DNA of 64,000 nucleotides from Hymenobacter sp. H14-R3 (GTDB lineage Bacteria; Bacteroidota; Bacteroidia; Cytophagales; Hymenobacteraceae): positions 1 to 64,000 of the forward strand of contig NZ_JASITD010000019.1 in the NCBI RefSeq assembly GCF_030063445.1, written 5' to 3'. Shown here in pieces: positions 48,090 through 56,955 of the stretch (the stretch's first letter is position 1; each line of letters begins with the position of its first letter). A model generated the notes under the pieces. The model was not told the DNA's origin. It did no database searches and worked only from the letters and a program-made list of their open reading frames with translations. The translations under genes and the position numbers were made by a program.

Positions 48090-49070
48090 ATGCAGGCACC
48101 CCAGGCAATTGCTCAAACTACGTGGCGCGGGCTGCTGGCGCTGCTACTGGGCCTGGCGGCCTGCCAGCCCCAGCCCGATGCCGCCCAGGCGGTAGCGGCG
48201 GCCCCGCCCACGGGCCACTTTGCGGGCACGGTGCAGGTAGCCGGCCGGCCGGCGCTGCGCGCCGCCCTGGAGGTGCGCCACCCGCGCCCCGGCCACTACA
48301 GCGCCGAGCTGGTGCTACCCGAGCAGCCCGCCCTGAGTTTTGTGGCTGACAGCCTGACCTTTGTGAGCGACACCCTGCGCCTGGCGCGGCCCGGCCAGCC
48401 GGGCCAGGCGCTGGCGCTGGGCCGGCAGGGCGACTTCTGGCGCGGCACACTGCTGCTCGATTCGGTGCGCTACCCGGTGCTGCTGGTGCGGCGTGGCGAG
48501 CCCGAGCCGGCCGTGTACCAAGTGCGGCGCGACGAGGTGGCCGGCACCCACGGCCCGGCCCTGCTCTTCAGCCCCGCCGATGAGAGCCTGCCGGGCCTGG
48601 CGCTGGCGTTTTTCCCCACCCGGGCCTCGGCCCCCGCCGCCCCCGCCTGGGCCGATGCCCTGGCCCGACAGGGCCACACCGTGCTGCTGCTACCCCCCGC
48701 CGACACCCTGGCCGCCCCAGCGCTGGCTAATGCCCTGGCCCTGCTGCGCCGCACGGCGGGCGTCGATACGGCCCGCGTAGGGGCCTGGGTGGGCGGCTGG
48801 GCCGCCGGCCAGCTCCCACTGCTGCTGGCCGAAAGCCCGGCTGCGCGGCCCGCGTTTGTAGTGGTGCAGGATGCGCCCTCCCCTCCCCTGGCCACCCGCG
48901 CCGCCTGGCGGGAGCTGGCGCAGGGCGGGCAGTTGCTGGCTATTTATGACCCCGCCCAGCCCCGGGCGGCGGTGGCGGCGCTGCGGACTGCGGTGGGTGC
49001 TCAGCGGGTGCGTCAGGCCCCGACGGCTAGCTTGCAAAGTCAGGTAATTGATTGGTTGCGCGAGCGGTAG
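48090..49070 (+). CDS. Lipoprotein, possibly a degenerate hydrolase
   Basis: 326 aa from the ATG at 48090, 11 bases after the GNAT stop. The signal peptide ends in LLLGLAAC (lipobox). After an N-terminal beta part of about 120 aa (related to small domains that precede hydrolases), the C-terminal 170 aa show a hydrolase-like alternation (GHTVLLLPPADT, RVGAWVGGWAAGQLP, QLLAIYDPAQP), but the elbow has GAWVGG, not GxSxG, so it is probably inactive as an esterase. Function unknown. Confidence 0.6.
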   Translation: MQAPQAIAQTTWRGLLALLLGLAACQPQPDAAQAVAAAPPTGHFAGTVQVAGRPALRAALEVRHPRPGHYSAELVLPEQPALSFVADSLTFVSDTLRLARPGQPGQALALGRQGDFWRGTLLLDSVRYPVLLVRRGEPEPAVYQVRRDEVAGTHGPALLFSPADESLPGLALAFFPTRASAPAAPAWADALARQGHTVLLLPPADTLAAPALANALALLRRTAGVDTARVGAWVGGWAAGQLPLLLAESPAARPAFVVVQDAPSPPLATRAAWRELAQGGQLLAIYDPAQPRAAVAALRTAVGAQRVRQAPTASLQSQVIDWLRER

Positions 49071-49093
49071 CGTGGACTCTGCGAGTCCACGCT
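49069..49093 (+). terminator. Hairpin overlapping the stop of the preceding gene
   Basis: Perfect 10-base stem AGCGTGGACT / AGTCCACGCT, 5-base loop; its first two bases are the end of the TAG stop. The next 60 bases repeat its words in mirrored form. Related to 33351-33425. Confidence 0.75.
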
Positions 49094-49148
49094 ACTGCCT
49101 GGCCGCGTATCGTTCATCGTTCCCACGCGCGGGCTCGCAGCGCCCACG

Positions 49149-51464
49149 CTACACCAGCAGCAGGCCCTTTTCGCGCAGTAGCTGCCAGGCGGGGCTTTGC
49201 AGGAAATTTTCCCAGGGGCCGGCGGTGAGTGGGAAGCTGGCGCCAGCTTCTTTGAGCAGCACTTTGGTGTCGTAGTCGGTGCTGAGGCGCAGCAGCAGCT
49301 CGTGCAGCCAGGGGCCAATGGCCTCGGTGGTTTTTACCTCGAAGTCTTCGGCCTGCTCGTAGCAGGTGAGGATGGCGCGGGTAGTTTTTTTGTCTTTGGG
49401 GCCGTTGCCATCGCTGGTTTTGAAGCTCAGCTCGGGCGGGTTGCCGAGCCAGAAGAGGCGGCGATTGGGCTGGGCACCATCGGGCTTATCAACCTCATTC
49501 AGAGCTTGCTGGATGAGCTGCCGGGGCACCGTGGCGCGGGGCGTTTTGAAATCGAACCAGAAGCTGAGGGGCTCGCGCAGGGCCACGCCGTGCATGAAGT
49601 TATACAGCGACTTGGCCAGGCCGGGGCCGAAGGTTTCGTGGTCGGCGCCCTGGGGGTCGTCGTGCCAGAGGTCGTTCCAGGCGAAGGGGCCGGGCTCGGG
49701 GCCGGTGGCCACCACCTGGTACTTGGCGGGGTTCTTCCCCACGGGCGAATGGGCCGTCATGGAGAAGCGGTGCCAGTAGCCGCTTTGTACAATGCCGGAT
49801 TCGAAGAGCTGCCGCACAACTTCCAGCGAATCAACGGTTTCCTGGGCAGTTTGGGTGGGGAAGCCGTACATGAGGTAGGCGTGCACCAGCACCCCGGCCG
49901 CCGTAAAACCCTGCGTGACGCGCGCCACCTGGGCAATGGTAACGCCCTTTTCCATGAGGGCCAGCAGCCTATCGGAAGCCACTTCGAGGCCGCCGCTGAT
50001 GGCGATGCAGCCCGAGGCGGCCAGCAGCCGGCAGAGGTCAGGGGTGAAGGTTTTTTCGAACCGGATGTTACCCCACCAGCTGATGCTGACGCGGCGCTTG
50101 AGCAGCTCCACAGCCAGGTCGCGCAGGGCCAGGGGCGGCGCGGCCTCGTCCACGAAGTGGAAGCCGGTCTGGCCGGTCTGGGCCACTATCTGCTCGATTC
50201 TATCGACCAGCAGGGTGGCGGGCGCGGTTTCGTAACGGCCTATGTAGTCGAGGGTTACGTCGCAGAACGAGCAACGCTTCCAGTAGCAGCCGTGGGCGAT
50301 GGTGAGCTTGTTCCAGCGGCCATCGCTCCAGAGGCGGTGCATGGGGTTCAGCACTTCGATAACCGACAGATAATCACCAAGATGTAAATCGGAGTAATCG
50401 GGCGTGCCTACCTCGGGGTGCGGCACATCGGGGTGCGGGTAGTTGATGTACTCGACCGCGCCGGCCTCGTTGCGCAGGAAGGTGCGCTGCAACAACTGCC
50501 GTTTGTCATCCTGAGCGCAGCGCAGGACCTTAGCGCCGTTGTGGTCGTCAGGAGCTAATGCAGCAACATTGTGTTCTGGCGTGACAAGATGCTTCGCGGG
50601 CTCAGCACGACAGGCTAAGTACTCAAACAGCCGCAGCCACGGCCCTTCGCCGTCATCCAGGGTGAGGTAGTCGATGTAGTCGAAAAAGCGTGGCTCCTTG
50701 AGGCCGCGCAGCTCGGTGTTGGGGTAGCCGCCGCCCATTACGGTCACGGCCTGGGGGCGCACCGCTTTGAGGCGCTGGGCCAGGCGCAGGGCAGCGTAGA
50801 GGTTGCCGGGAAAGGGCACGGTAAATCCCACTATATCAGGGCTTTCTACTAGCAGCAGCTCATCCAGCAGCTCAAGCAGCATGGTGTCTACCAGATTGGG
50901 GGCGGCTTGCAGGGCGGCGTGCAGGGGGTCGAAGTGGGTGGCCGACATGGCCAGGGACTCCGCATAGCGGGAGAGGCCAAACTGCGGGCCCACGGTTTCC
51001 TTCACCAGGTCGGCGATGTCCTCTAGGTAGAGCGTGGCCAGGTGGCGGGCCTGGTCGGTGAGGCCCATGGTGCCAAAGGCCGTTTCGAGGTCGGCCACGT
51101 TGTCGAAGCGGCTGGCTTCGGGCAAAAACCGGCCGTGGCAGATGCGCGGGGCCAGCGTGAGGTCCTTGTTTTGCAAAAACCGGATGGTGGGCCCAATGGT
51201 GGCCTCGTAGCGGTGGCGCAGGCGCAGCATCCGCTGGGCGTTGTCGCTGAGGGTGTAGCTGCCGGCCGCTATCTCATCGAACACCCGCACCAGGCCCGCC
51301 TTAGAGAACAGCCTCAGCACCAAGTCGATGCTCAGGTCTACTTGCCGCACCGCGAAGCCCCGGCCCACCAGAAAGCCCTTGATGTAGGCAGTGGCCGGGT
51401 AGGGCGTGTTGAGCTGCGTGAGCGGCGGCGTAATGAGCAGGAGGCGGGGCGAAGAACTAGGCAC
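49149..51464 (-). CDS. B12-binding radical SAM protein with a repeat in frame
   Basis: 771 aa from a GTG at 51464 (no ATG lies before the conserved LLLITPPLTQLNTPYPATAY). Order: N-terminal cobalamin-binding-like part (GFTVPFPGNLYAALRLAQRL, TVMGGGYPNTELRGL), then the radical SAM part with CYWKRCSFC (four residues between the first two Cys), then a C-terminal extension of about 230 aa. Substrate unknown. About 34 codons (near residues 285-320, CRAEPAKHLV and VLRCAQDDK) come from a palindromic repeat inserted between the two parts, without breaking the frame. Confidence 0.85.
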   Translation of the reverse strand: MPSSSPRLLLITPPLTQLNTPYPATAYIKGFLVGRGFAVRQVDLSIDLVLRLFSKAGLVRVFDEIAAGSYTLSDNAQRMLRLRHRYEATIGPTIRFLQNKDLTLAPRICHGRFLPEASRFDNVADLETAFGTMGLTDQARHLATLYLEDIADLVKETVGPQFGLSRYAESLAMSATHFDPLHAALQAAPNLVDTMLLELLDELLLVESPDIVGFTVPFPGNLYAALRLAQRLKAVRPQAVTVMGGGYPNTELRGLKEPRFFDYIDYLTLDDGEGPWLRLFEYLACRAEPAKHLVTPEHNVAALAPDDHNGAKVLRCAQDDKRQLLQRTFLRNEAGAVEYINYPHPDVPHPEVGTPDYSDLHLGDYLSVIEVLNPMHRLWSDGRWNKLTIAHGCYWKRCSFCDVTLDYIGRYETAPATLLVDRIEQIVAQTGQTGFHFVDEAAPPLALRDLAVELLKRRVSISWWGNIRFEKTFTPDLCRLLAASGCIAISGGLEVASDRLLALMEKGVTIAQVARVTQGFTAAGVLVHAYLMYGFPTQTAQETVDSLEVVRQLFESGIVQSGYWHRFSMTAHSPVGKNPAKYQVVATGPEPGPFAWNDLWHDDPQGADHETFGPGLAKSLYNFMHGVALREPLSFWFDFKTPRATVPRQLIQQALNEVDKPDGAQPNRRLFWLGNPPELSFKTSDGNGPKDKKTTRAILTCYEQAEDFEVKTTEAIGPWLHELLLRLSTDYDTKVLLKEAGASFPLTAGPWENFLQSPAWQLLREKGLLLV
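50503..50618. repeat. GTCATCCTGAGCGC-type palindrome inside a coding region
   Basis: Left arm GTTTGTCATCCTGAGCGCAG; right arm ends AAGATGCTTCGCGGGCTCAG then CACGACAGGC. Degenerate arms, but the same outer words as the intergenic family (near 39000 and 16600). It lies within the radical SAM gene and keeps its frame. Confidence 0.8.
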
Positions 51465-51524
51465 GGGACTACAAACCTACGCGGGCGGGTAAGGGTTCGG
51501 GCCGGGCGGGCGGCTTTGGCCGCG

Positions 51525-52298
51525 CTAATCCAGCGTTTGCTCGCCGCCGCCGTTCACGAACAGCACCTGGCCGCTGACCCAGCTCGACACTGGGGCCGCG
51601 AAATAGAGCACCGCGCCGGCAATGTCATCTACCTCGCCCAGGCGGGCCAACGGCGTGTGGGCCAGCATGCGCTTCTCGATTTCGGGCGTGAGCACTGTGG
51701 CCAGCGCGCCGGTGCGCACCGCCCCCGGCCCAATGGCATTGAGCCGAATGACGGGGCCGTAGTCGAAGGCCAGGTTGCGGGTCATGTGGTTGATAGCGGC
51801 CTTCGACGAGGCGTAGGCACTGATGGCCGGGCTATGGTTGATGCTGGCCATCGACGACATATTGATGATGGAGCCGTAGCCGGCCGCCCGCATGTGGGGG
51901 GCGCACAGCTGGCACAAGCGCCACATACTGAATACGTTCAGCTCAAATACTCGCGCAAACTGCTCAACCGTAATCTGGTCGGGGCCTTCCTTGCCCGCGC
52001 CGCCGCCACCCACGTTGTTGACCAGAATGTGCAGGCCGCCAAACTCGGCCAGGGTCTGGTCTACGAGGCTGACTAGGTCTTCGTCTTTAGTTACGTTGCA
52101 GGCCACGGCCAGCGCCTTGCCGCCCGCCTGGGTGATGGCGTCGGCCGTGCGCCGGGCATCTTCCAGCTTGAGGTCGGCCACTACTACCTGGGCCCCAAAA
52201 TTGGCCAGCATGAGGCAGCTGGCCTGGCCGATGCCATTGGCCCCGCCGGTAACGATGGCAGTTTTGCCGGTCAGGTCAAATAATTCAGCAGGTTTCAT
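51525..52298 (-). CDS. SDR family oxidoreductase
   Basis: 257 aa from the ATG at 52298. Classical short-chain dehydrogenase: cofactor motif TGGANGIG (17-24), LVNNVGGGG, catalytic Ser and YxxxK (IINMSSMASINHSPAISAYASSK), and the C-terminal GGGEQTLD. Resembles 7-alpha-hydroxysteroid dehydrogenase-type enzymes by sequence, but the substrate is not shown. Upstream of the radical SAM gene on the same strand, 60 bases away. Confidence 0.9.
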   Translation of the reverse strand: MKPAELFDLTGKTAIVTGGANGIGQASCLMLANFGAQVVVADLKLEDARRTADAITQAGGKALAVACNVTKDEDLVSLVDQTLAEFGGLHILVNNVGGGGAGKEGPDQITVEQFARVFELNVFSMWRLCQLCAPHMRAAGYGSIINMSSMASINHSPAISAYASSKAAINHMTRNLAFDYGPVIRLNAIGPGAVRTGALATVLTPEIEKRMLAHTPLARLGEVDDIAGAVLYFAAPVSSWVSGQVLFVNGGGEQTLD

Positions 52299-52385
52299 AC
52301 GCGTGAGGATTTAGGATTGTGGAAAAGGAAAGAACGCTCATGCTTCATTGCGCTCAGCATGAGCATATTAGGAGTAAGCGAATAG

Positions 52386-53777
52386 TTATTTCTGCTTCAT
52401 CAGGTACTCGGCTACGGCTTCGTAGGCGGGCAGGGAGGTGGGGTCGTTGGCGGCGTTGGCGGCCACGGGGTGCGAAGCCAGGCGCACGAGCACCATCTCG
52501 GCGGCGGGGTCGATGTAGATGGTCTGGCCATACACGCCGCGAGCGGCGAAGGCACCGTGCGCGTTCTCCGTCATCCACCACATATCGCGGTACGACCAGC
52601 CTTTCAGCTCCGGGTGGCCCGACTTGGCGAAGGCCGCCTTGCTGCCGCCCTTGCGGATGTCCTGCACGGTGGCGGCGGGCAGCAGTTGCTGGCCCTGGTA
52701 GCGGCCCTCGTTGCGAATCAGCTCGCCGAAGCGGGCCAGGTCGCGCAGGCCGGCGTTCAGGCCGCCCCCGGCAAAGGGCGTCCCCAGGCCATCAACCTGA
52801 TAAAAAGCCGCTTGCTCGGCCCCGATTTTGCGCCAGACGCGCTCCGACAGCAGCTCGGCCACCGATTGGCCCGAGGCGCGCGCAATAATCCAGCCCAGGG
52901 CGTCGGCGTTGATGGTGCGGTAGCCGAAAGCCTCGCCGTGCTGGCCCTGCTTCTTCACGGTTTCGAGGTAGGCGTAGTAACCGTTGGGGCCAGTATAGCC
53001 TTGCGGCTTGAAAGGGTTGCCGGCCGCCGAAAACTGCCACACCTCGGCCTTGGGGTCGGCGTATTCTTCACTGTATTTCAAGCCGGTGGTCATGTCCATT
53101 ACCTGGCGCACGGTGGCGTCGCCGAAGCCCGATTTTTGCAGCTCGGGCATGTAAGAAGCCACGGTGCGGGTTTCGTCGAGCTTGCCTTCGGCTACCAGCA
53201 TGGCGGCCAGCGTGCCGGTGAAGGACTTGGTGAGCGACATCACCGCGTGCACATCGGTGGGCGTGAGGGCCCCGAAATAGCGCTCGTACACGATTTTGCC
53301 CCGGTGCATAATCAGCATCCCGTCGGTATAGTTTTCGGCCAGCGAGGCCTGCCAGGTCATGGGCTTGGCAGCGCCCCAGGGCTGAAACGTGAGCGCGTCG
53401 ATGCGCTCCGTATCCAGGGCCGTGGGCAGCGGCCCCGGCGCCCCCAGGCCTGCCGGCACGTTGACGCTGGGCAGCATCTGGCGCATGTGCACCACGCTCC
53501 AGCGTAGCGCCGGAAACTGCATAAACGAGCCATCCTCCACGCGCAGCACCTTGCTGGGCGGGGGCGGAAAGCCCTGCATCCAGCCCATTTTCAGGGGGTC
53601 GCTCTCGGCGGCCGAGAGGTACTTTTTAGGCGCATTCTGCGCGGCGGCATCCGGCATGGCAACAATAGCTACTAGTGCCGCGGCCAACACGTTGCGCGCA
53701 GCTTTCGGGTACGAAAGAGAACAATAAGTCATCATGATGGCCGGGTTGAGCGCTCGCCGGCAAAGCGATTTTAGCAT
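52386..53777 (-). CDS. Serine hydrolase, beta-lactamase / 6-aminohexanoate hydrolase type
   Basis: 463 aa from the ATG at 53777. A predicted signal sequence (NVLAAALVAIVAMPDAAAQ) puts it in the periplasm. Class C-type motif SLTKS (SxxK) within AVMSLTKSFTGTLAAMLVAE, a following tyrosine motif (GYYAYLETVKK), and HPVA near the end. The family includes esterases, nylon-oligomer hydrolases and penicillin-binding proteins. It lies 88 bases upstream of the SDR gene; a link is not evident. Confidence 0.88.
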   Translation of the reverse strand: MLKSLCRRALNPAIMMTYCSLSYPKAARNVLAAALVAIVAMPDAAAQNAPKKYLSAAESDPLKMGWMQGFPPPPSKVLRVEDGSFMQFPALRWSVVHMRQMLPSVNVPAGLGAPGPLPTALDTERIDALTFQPWGAAKPMTWQASLAENYTDGMLIMHRGKIVYERYFGALTPTDVHAVMSLTKSFTGTLAAMLVAEGKLDETRTVASYMPELQKSGFGDATVRQVMDMTTGLKYSEEYADPKAEVWQFSAAGNPFKPQGYTGPNGYYAYLETVKKQGQHGEAFGYRTINADALGWIIARASGQSVAELLSERVWRKIGAEQAAFYQVDGLGTPFAGGGLNAGLRDLARFGELIRNEGRYQGQQLLPAATVQDIRKGGSKAAFAKSGHPELKGWSYRDMWWMTENAHGAFAARGVYGQTIYIDPAAEMVLVRLASHPVAANAANDPTSLPAYEAVAEYLMKQK

Positions 53778-53786
53778 TCCAAATTC

Positions 53787-54236
53787 TTAAAAATACACGG
53801 CGTGAAACACGGCCAGCGGGGCGCGGCGGCCCACGTTCAGCAGGAGCGTGTCGCCCCGCACGGTGTAGTTGTCGGTTTGGTTGAGCACCTGCAAAAACGC
53901 GGGCTCCTGGCTGGGGCCGGGGCAGGCTTTTAGGGTAGTGAGCAAATTGGTGAAGCGCAGGCGCTGCGGGCCAGCTTGCAGCTCATAGCTGCCATTGAGC
54001 ACGTTGCAGCCGCCGAAGCCCGCCACGCGGCTACTGTCCTTGAGCATGAAATACGCCTCGCGCTCCTGGTCGGGGGCCATGGTCACGGGCTGGCCTTCCA
54101 GCGTCACCAGCTTCCAGTACTTGTTGGTGATGCCTTCGGGGCGCGGGGCAGTAGCGGCGGCGGGCGTTTTGTGGGTGGTTTCGCAGCCCGCCAGCACGGC
54201 GGGTGCAAGCAGCAGGGCAAGCAGGGCGTTTTTCAT
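53787..54236 (-). CDS. META domain lipoprotein
   Basis: 149 aa from the ATG at 54236. The signal peptide ends in APAVLAGC (lipobox). META (HslJ-like) domain: KYWKLVTLEGQPV, VAGFGGCNVLNGSYEL, LRFTNLLTTLKACPGP, and the final strand LLLNVGRRAPLAVFHAV. Such domains occur in stress-related envelope proteins of unknown activity. It ends 9 bases before the serine hydrolase start, so the two may share a message. Confidence 0.85.
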   Translation of the reverse strand: MKNALLALLLAPAVLAGCETTHKTPAAATAPRPEGITNKYWKLVTLEGQPVTMAPDQEREAYFMLKDSSRVAGFGGCNVLNGSYELQAGPQRLRFTNLLTTLKACPGPSQEPAFLQVLNQTDNYTVRGDTLLLNVGRRAPLAVFHAVYF

Positions 54237-54265
54237 AGCTAAACAATACGTTGCTAGGTAGTTGG

Positions 54266-54332
54266 CAGTTACTAGTTGTCCGTTGCTAGTGCCGGGTAAA
54301 ACCCAAACCCAGCAACGGACAACTACTTATAG
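54266..54332. terminator. Inverted repeat TTGTCCGTTGCT
   Basis: Arms around AGTTGTCCGTTGCT and AGCAACGGACAACTA with a loop of about 20 bases. Lies between the hydroxyisourate hydrolase gene and the META gene; it probably ends the former's message. Confidence 0.75.
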
Positions 54333-54350
54333 GTAAGCTATTTAGGCGTA

Positions 54351-54770
54351 TCAGCTACCTCGGTACGTCGAGTAGCCAAAGGCCGACAGCGTAATCGGCA
54401 CGTGGTAGTGTGCCCCGTCGGTGAGCTCAAACACCACTTCGATGAAGGGGTAAAAGGAGGTTTGCTGCTGCGCCGCGAAGTAGGGCTTGGTGAGGAAGGT
54501 GAGCTTGTAGATGCCGGTATTGGGCGTTTTCTGGCCGGCGGTGGGCAGGAAATCGCCGATGCGGCCGGCAGCATCGGTTTGCTTTTCGGCCACCGCGGCC
54601 CAGGTCTTTTTGGCGGCATCGTATTTTTCGAGGCGCACCGTAACGCCGGGCGCGGGCATGCCGCGGCCAATGTCGAGAATATGGGTGCTAAGCTGGTAGG
54701 CGGGCGGCGTTTGCTGGGCAAAGCCCAGCAGGGGCAGTAGGCTCAGGAGAGCAATAAACAGGGTCTTCAT
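54351..54770 (-). CDS. uraH: 5-hydroxyisourate hydrolase, exported
   Basis: 139 aa from the ATG at 54770. A signal peptide (TLFIALLSLLPLLGFAQQ) precedes the transthyretin-like domain: YQLSTHILDIGRGMPAPGV, TDAAGRIGDFLP, FFAAQQ-type strand, and the C-terminal HYHVPITLSAFGYSTYRGS with the signature YRGS. The enzyme hydrolyses 5-hydroxyisourate after urate oxidation. Export is unusual, and no other urate genes are in the window. Next to a GlcG/HbpS-like gene. Confidence 0.92.
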   Translation of the reverse strand: MKTLFIALLSLLPLLGFAQQTPPAYQLSTHILDIGRGMPAPGVTVRLEKYDAAKKTWAAVAEKQTDAAGRIGDFLPTAGQKTPNTGIYKLTFLTKPYFAAQQQTSFYPFIEVVFELTDGAHYHVPITLSAFGYSTYRGS

Positions 54771-54810
54771 ACAAAAAAATAAAAGGGATAAAAATCAGTG
54801 AAAGAGTACG

Positions 54811-55329
54811 TTACGGAGTAGTAATGCCGGCTTCGGGCAGGGAGGCGGCGCGGCCGATGAGGTCATCGTTTTCGGCCCCGCCGCCGCCGGCCACGCCCAC
54901 CGCCCCAATTACCTGGCCCTGGTAGCGCAGCGGCACGCCGCCGCCCAGCAGCAGCAATTCGGGCAGGTTGGCCAGGTTCTGGGTGTCGGGGTTGGCGCGG
55001 GCATTGCGGCCCAGCAGCAGGGTCGGCGTTTTGGTAGAGAGGGCGGTGTAGGCTTTGCGGCGGGCGGCCTCGGTGTTGTGGGGGCCCACGCCGTCGCCCT
55101 GCGTCAGCAAAATGGTTTGCCCGCTGGCATCTACTACGGCCACCGATACCTGCTGGTTGAGGGTGGCCGCCTTGGCGCGGGCCCGCGCGGCCAGCTCCAG
55201 GGCGGCGGCCAGGGTGAGGCGGGCGGTGGGGGCCAGGTAAGTGGTGGGGGCCGCCGGCCGGGTGGCCTGGGCCGCTACTGCGCCCGGCAGCAACAGCGCC
55301 CCCAGCAGACCTAAAACTAATTTTTTCAA
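54811..55329 (-). CDS. GlcG/HbpS family protein, exported
   Basis: 172 aa from a TTG at 55329, which begins a good signal peptide (KKLVLGLLGALLLPGAVAAQ); no ATG is available. Mature GlcG/HbpS fold: LTLAAALELAARARAKAATL, VSVAVVDASGQTILLTQGDG, and GGGVPLRYQGQVIGAVGVAG. HbpS binds haem; others of the family are unassigned. 40 bases upstream of uraH on the same strand, probably one operon. Confidence 0.85.
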   Translation of the reverse strand: MKKLVLGLLGALLLPGAVAAQATRPAAPTTYLAPTARLTLAAALELAARARAKAATLNQQVSVAVVDASGQTILLTQGDGVGPHNTEAARRKAYTALSTKTPTLLLGRNARANPDTQNLANLPELLLLGGGVPLRYQGQVIGAVGVAGGGGAENDDLIGRAASLPEAGITTP

Positions 55330-55953
55330 AAGGAAGTACTATTAATGAAGATAAAATGAATTCGTGAGGATACGTAAAGCCGGTGCCAATGGACGGAAGC
55401 GCGTATTTATCTAGCTGATTACCACTAATAAACCTACTCTTCCGGCTTAGTACGGTGGCTTTGGCGGCTGGCGCGCGCGTGGGCCAATAACCTGCCCCCG
55501 GAAGCACCGGGCCAGGCCGCGCAACCAGCGGGCTCACCAGCCTGTTTGCTATGTATCTTTTTGATATTCAGCTCCCTACCGAGATGCTTATGGCTACCCA
55601 GCTTACGCAGCTTGAGGCGGCCCGCCGGCACTTGCGCACCAAGCCCCTGGTAAATGAGCTGGCACGCGGGGTGGCTACCACCCAGCCCATGCCGAGCAAG
55701 GTGGTGCTTTAACCAGGCTGACCGCGAAGAGCAATCGGCCCGGGGCCTGCGGCTACGTATGGCCACCTACTCAGGTAGTTAAGAGGCTCTTCCAATGCCT
55801 GTTGGCAGCTCACCCAACGCCTGTTGGGGTAGGCTCTAAGCTAGTGGCTAGCAATATTTTGATTATCAATAGCTTACTGCTGATGCACTAGCAAACCGCT
55901 TTTACGTAAATCCTGCTCAAACAAGCTCTTATCCTTTTCGCCCGCTCCCTTGT
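55330..55953. other. Gap with one weak small reading frame
   Basis: No confident gene. A plus-strand frame at 55551-55712 (53 aa, MYLFDIQLPTEMLMATQLTQ then LEAARRHLRTKPLVNELARG) has plausible composition but no family or promoter; it may be a gene fragment. A direct repeat GCCTGTTGG occurs at about 55797 and 55820. Confidence 0.5.
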
Positions 55954-56955
55954 ATGCAGCTGACTACCGAACAATACCTGGAAATAACTGCCAGTGAGGC
56001 GTTTATTCGCCGGGCGGCCGAGCTTGACCTGCCTTTTATGCTGAAGGGCAGCTACGTGACGCGGCAGTACTTTGCCGACCCGCTCGACCGCCAGCCAATG
56101 GACCTGGACTGGGTGTACATAGGGGGTCACCTGGAGGGCGTGCCCGAAGCCCGCGTGCTGTTCAACGACTGGGTGACCCGCGTGACGGAGCTACCCGCCG
56201 CCGACGCGGCGATGTTTCGGAGCTTTCAGCAAAATGCCTTTTGGCGGGGCATTGACTACGCGATGGCCGACGACTTTCCCACCATCAACACCGACCTGCA
56301 GTGCGGGGTGCCAGACGCGGCGGGCCAGCCGCAACGCGTGCACCTGCGCCTCGATGTGTCGTTCAACCTGCCGTTTGACCTGTCCAGCGAGTGCCTGGTT
56401 TACCGGCCCCTGGAGGGCGAGCCGTTTCTGATTGGGCACACCACGCCCCTAGCGCTGCAAGTGGCCTGGAAGCTGCACCAAACCCTGGTGCGGCCCCGCC
56501 CGAAAGACTTGTTTGACCTGGTGCCCCTGCTGCGCCACGCCAACTTTACCCCCGCCGTGCGCGGGCAGGCCCTGGAAGCCCTGCAGCAAGAGTGCCGCGC
56601 CGATGGCACCGACCCCGGCCGCCTCCACTACCTGCTGGCCGGCGACCTGGCCCCCCTCTTCACCGAGCAACAGCCGGAAAAAGCCTGGCAGCATTGGCGG
56701 CACAACGAGCCGGCCGATGGCCCTGGACTGGGCTACGGTGGCGACCAGGCTCACTACATTACCAACGCCGACAACCTGCCCACCACCCTGGCCGGCTTTG
56801 TGCTGGAAGTGCGCGCCGCGCTAAGCCACGCGGGCTTCGGGCCGGGGGCACTGCCCCCGCCCCGCCCCGCCCGCACCGATGCCAGCGCCAGCCGCAAGCC
56901 CGTGTCGGATAAACGCCGCGAATTCTTAGATAACCGACTGGATTTCATGGACTAA
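55954..56955 (+). CDS. AbiEii/AbiGii-like nucleotidyltransferase protein
   Basis: 333 aa from the ATG at 55954. Resembles the DUF1814 nucleotidyltransferase family that includes AbiEii toxins: FMLKGSYVTRQYFADPLDRQ followed by PMDLDWVY (GS and DxD-type motif), then WKLHQTLVRPRPKDLFDLVP (the conserved KxxRxKDxxDL-like helix). The C-terminal tail is longer than usual. No AbiEi antitoxin gene is adjacent, so an abortive-infection role is not shown. Confidence 0.75.
   Translation: MQLTTEQYLEITASEAFIRRAAELDLPFMLKGSYVTRQYFADPLDRQPMDLDWVYIGGHLEGVPEARVLFNDWVTRVTELPAADAAMFRSFQQNAFWRGIDYAMADDFPTINTDLQCGVPDAAGQPQRVHLRLDVSFNLPFDLSSECLVYRPLEGEPFLIGHTTPLALQVAWKLHQTLVRPRPKDLFDLVPLLRHANFTPAVRGQALEALQQECRADGTDPGRLHYLLAGDLAPLFTEQQPEKAWQHWRHNEPADGPGLGYGGDQAHYITNADNLPTTLAGFVLEVRAALSHAGFGPGALPPPRPARTDASASRKPVSDKRREFLDNRLDFMD

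Noticed and set aside
55434..55766. 110-codon minus-strand frame in the gap before the AbiEii-like gene
   Set aside because: No start context and random-looking composition; overlaps the plus-strand fragment.
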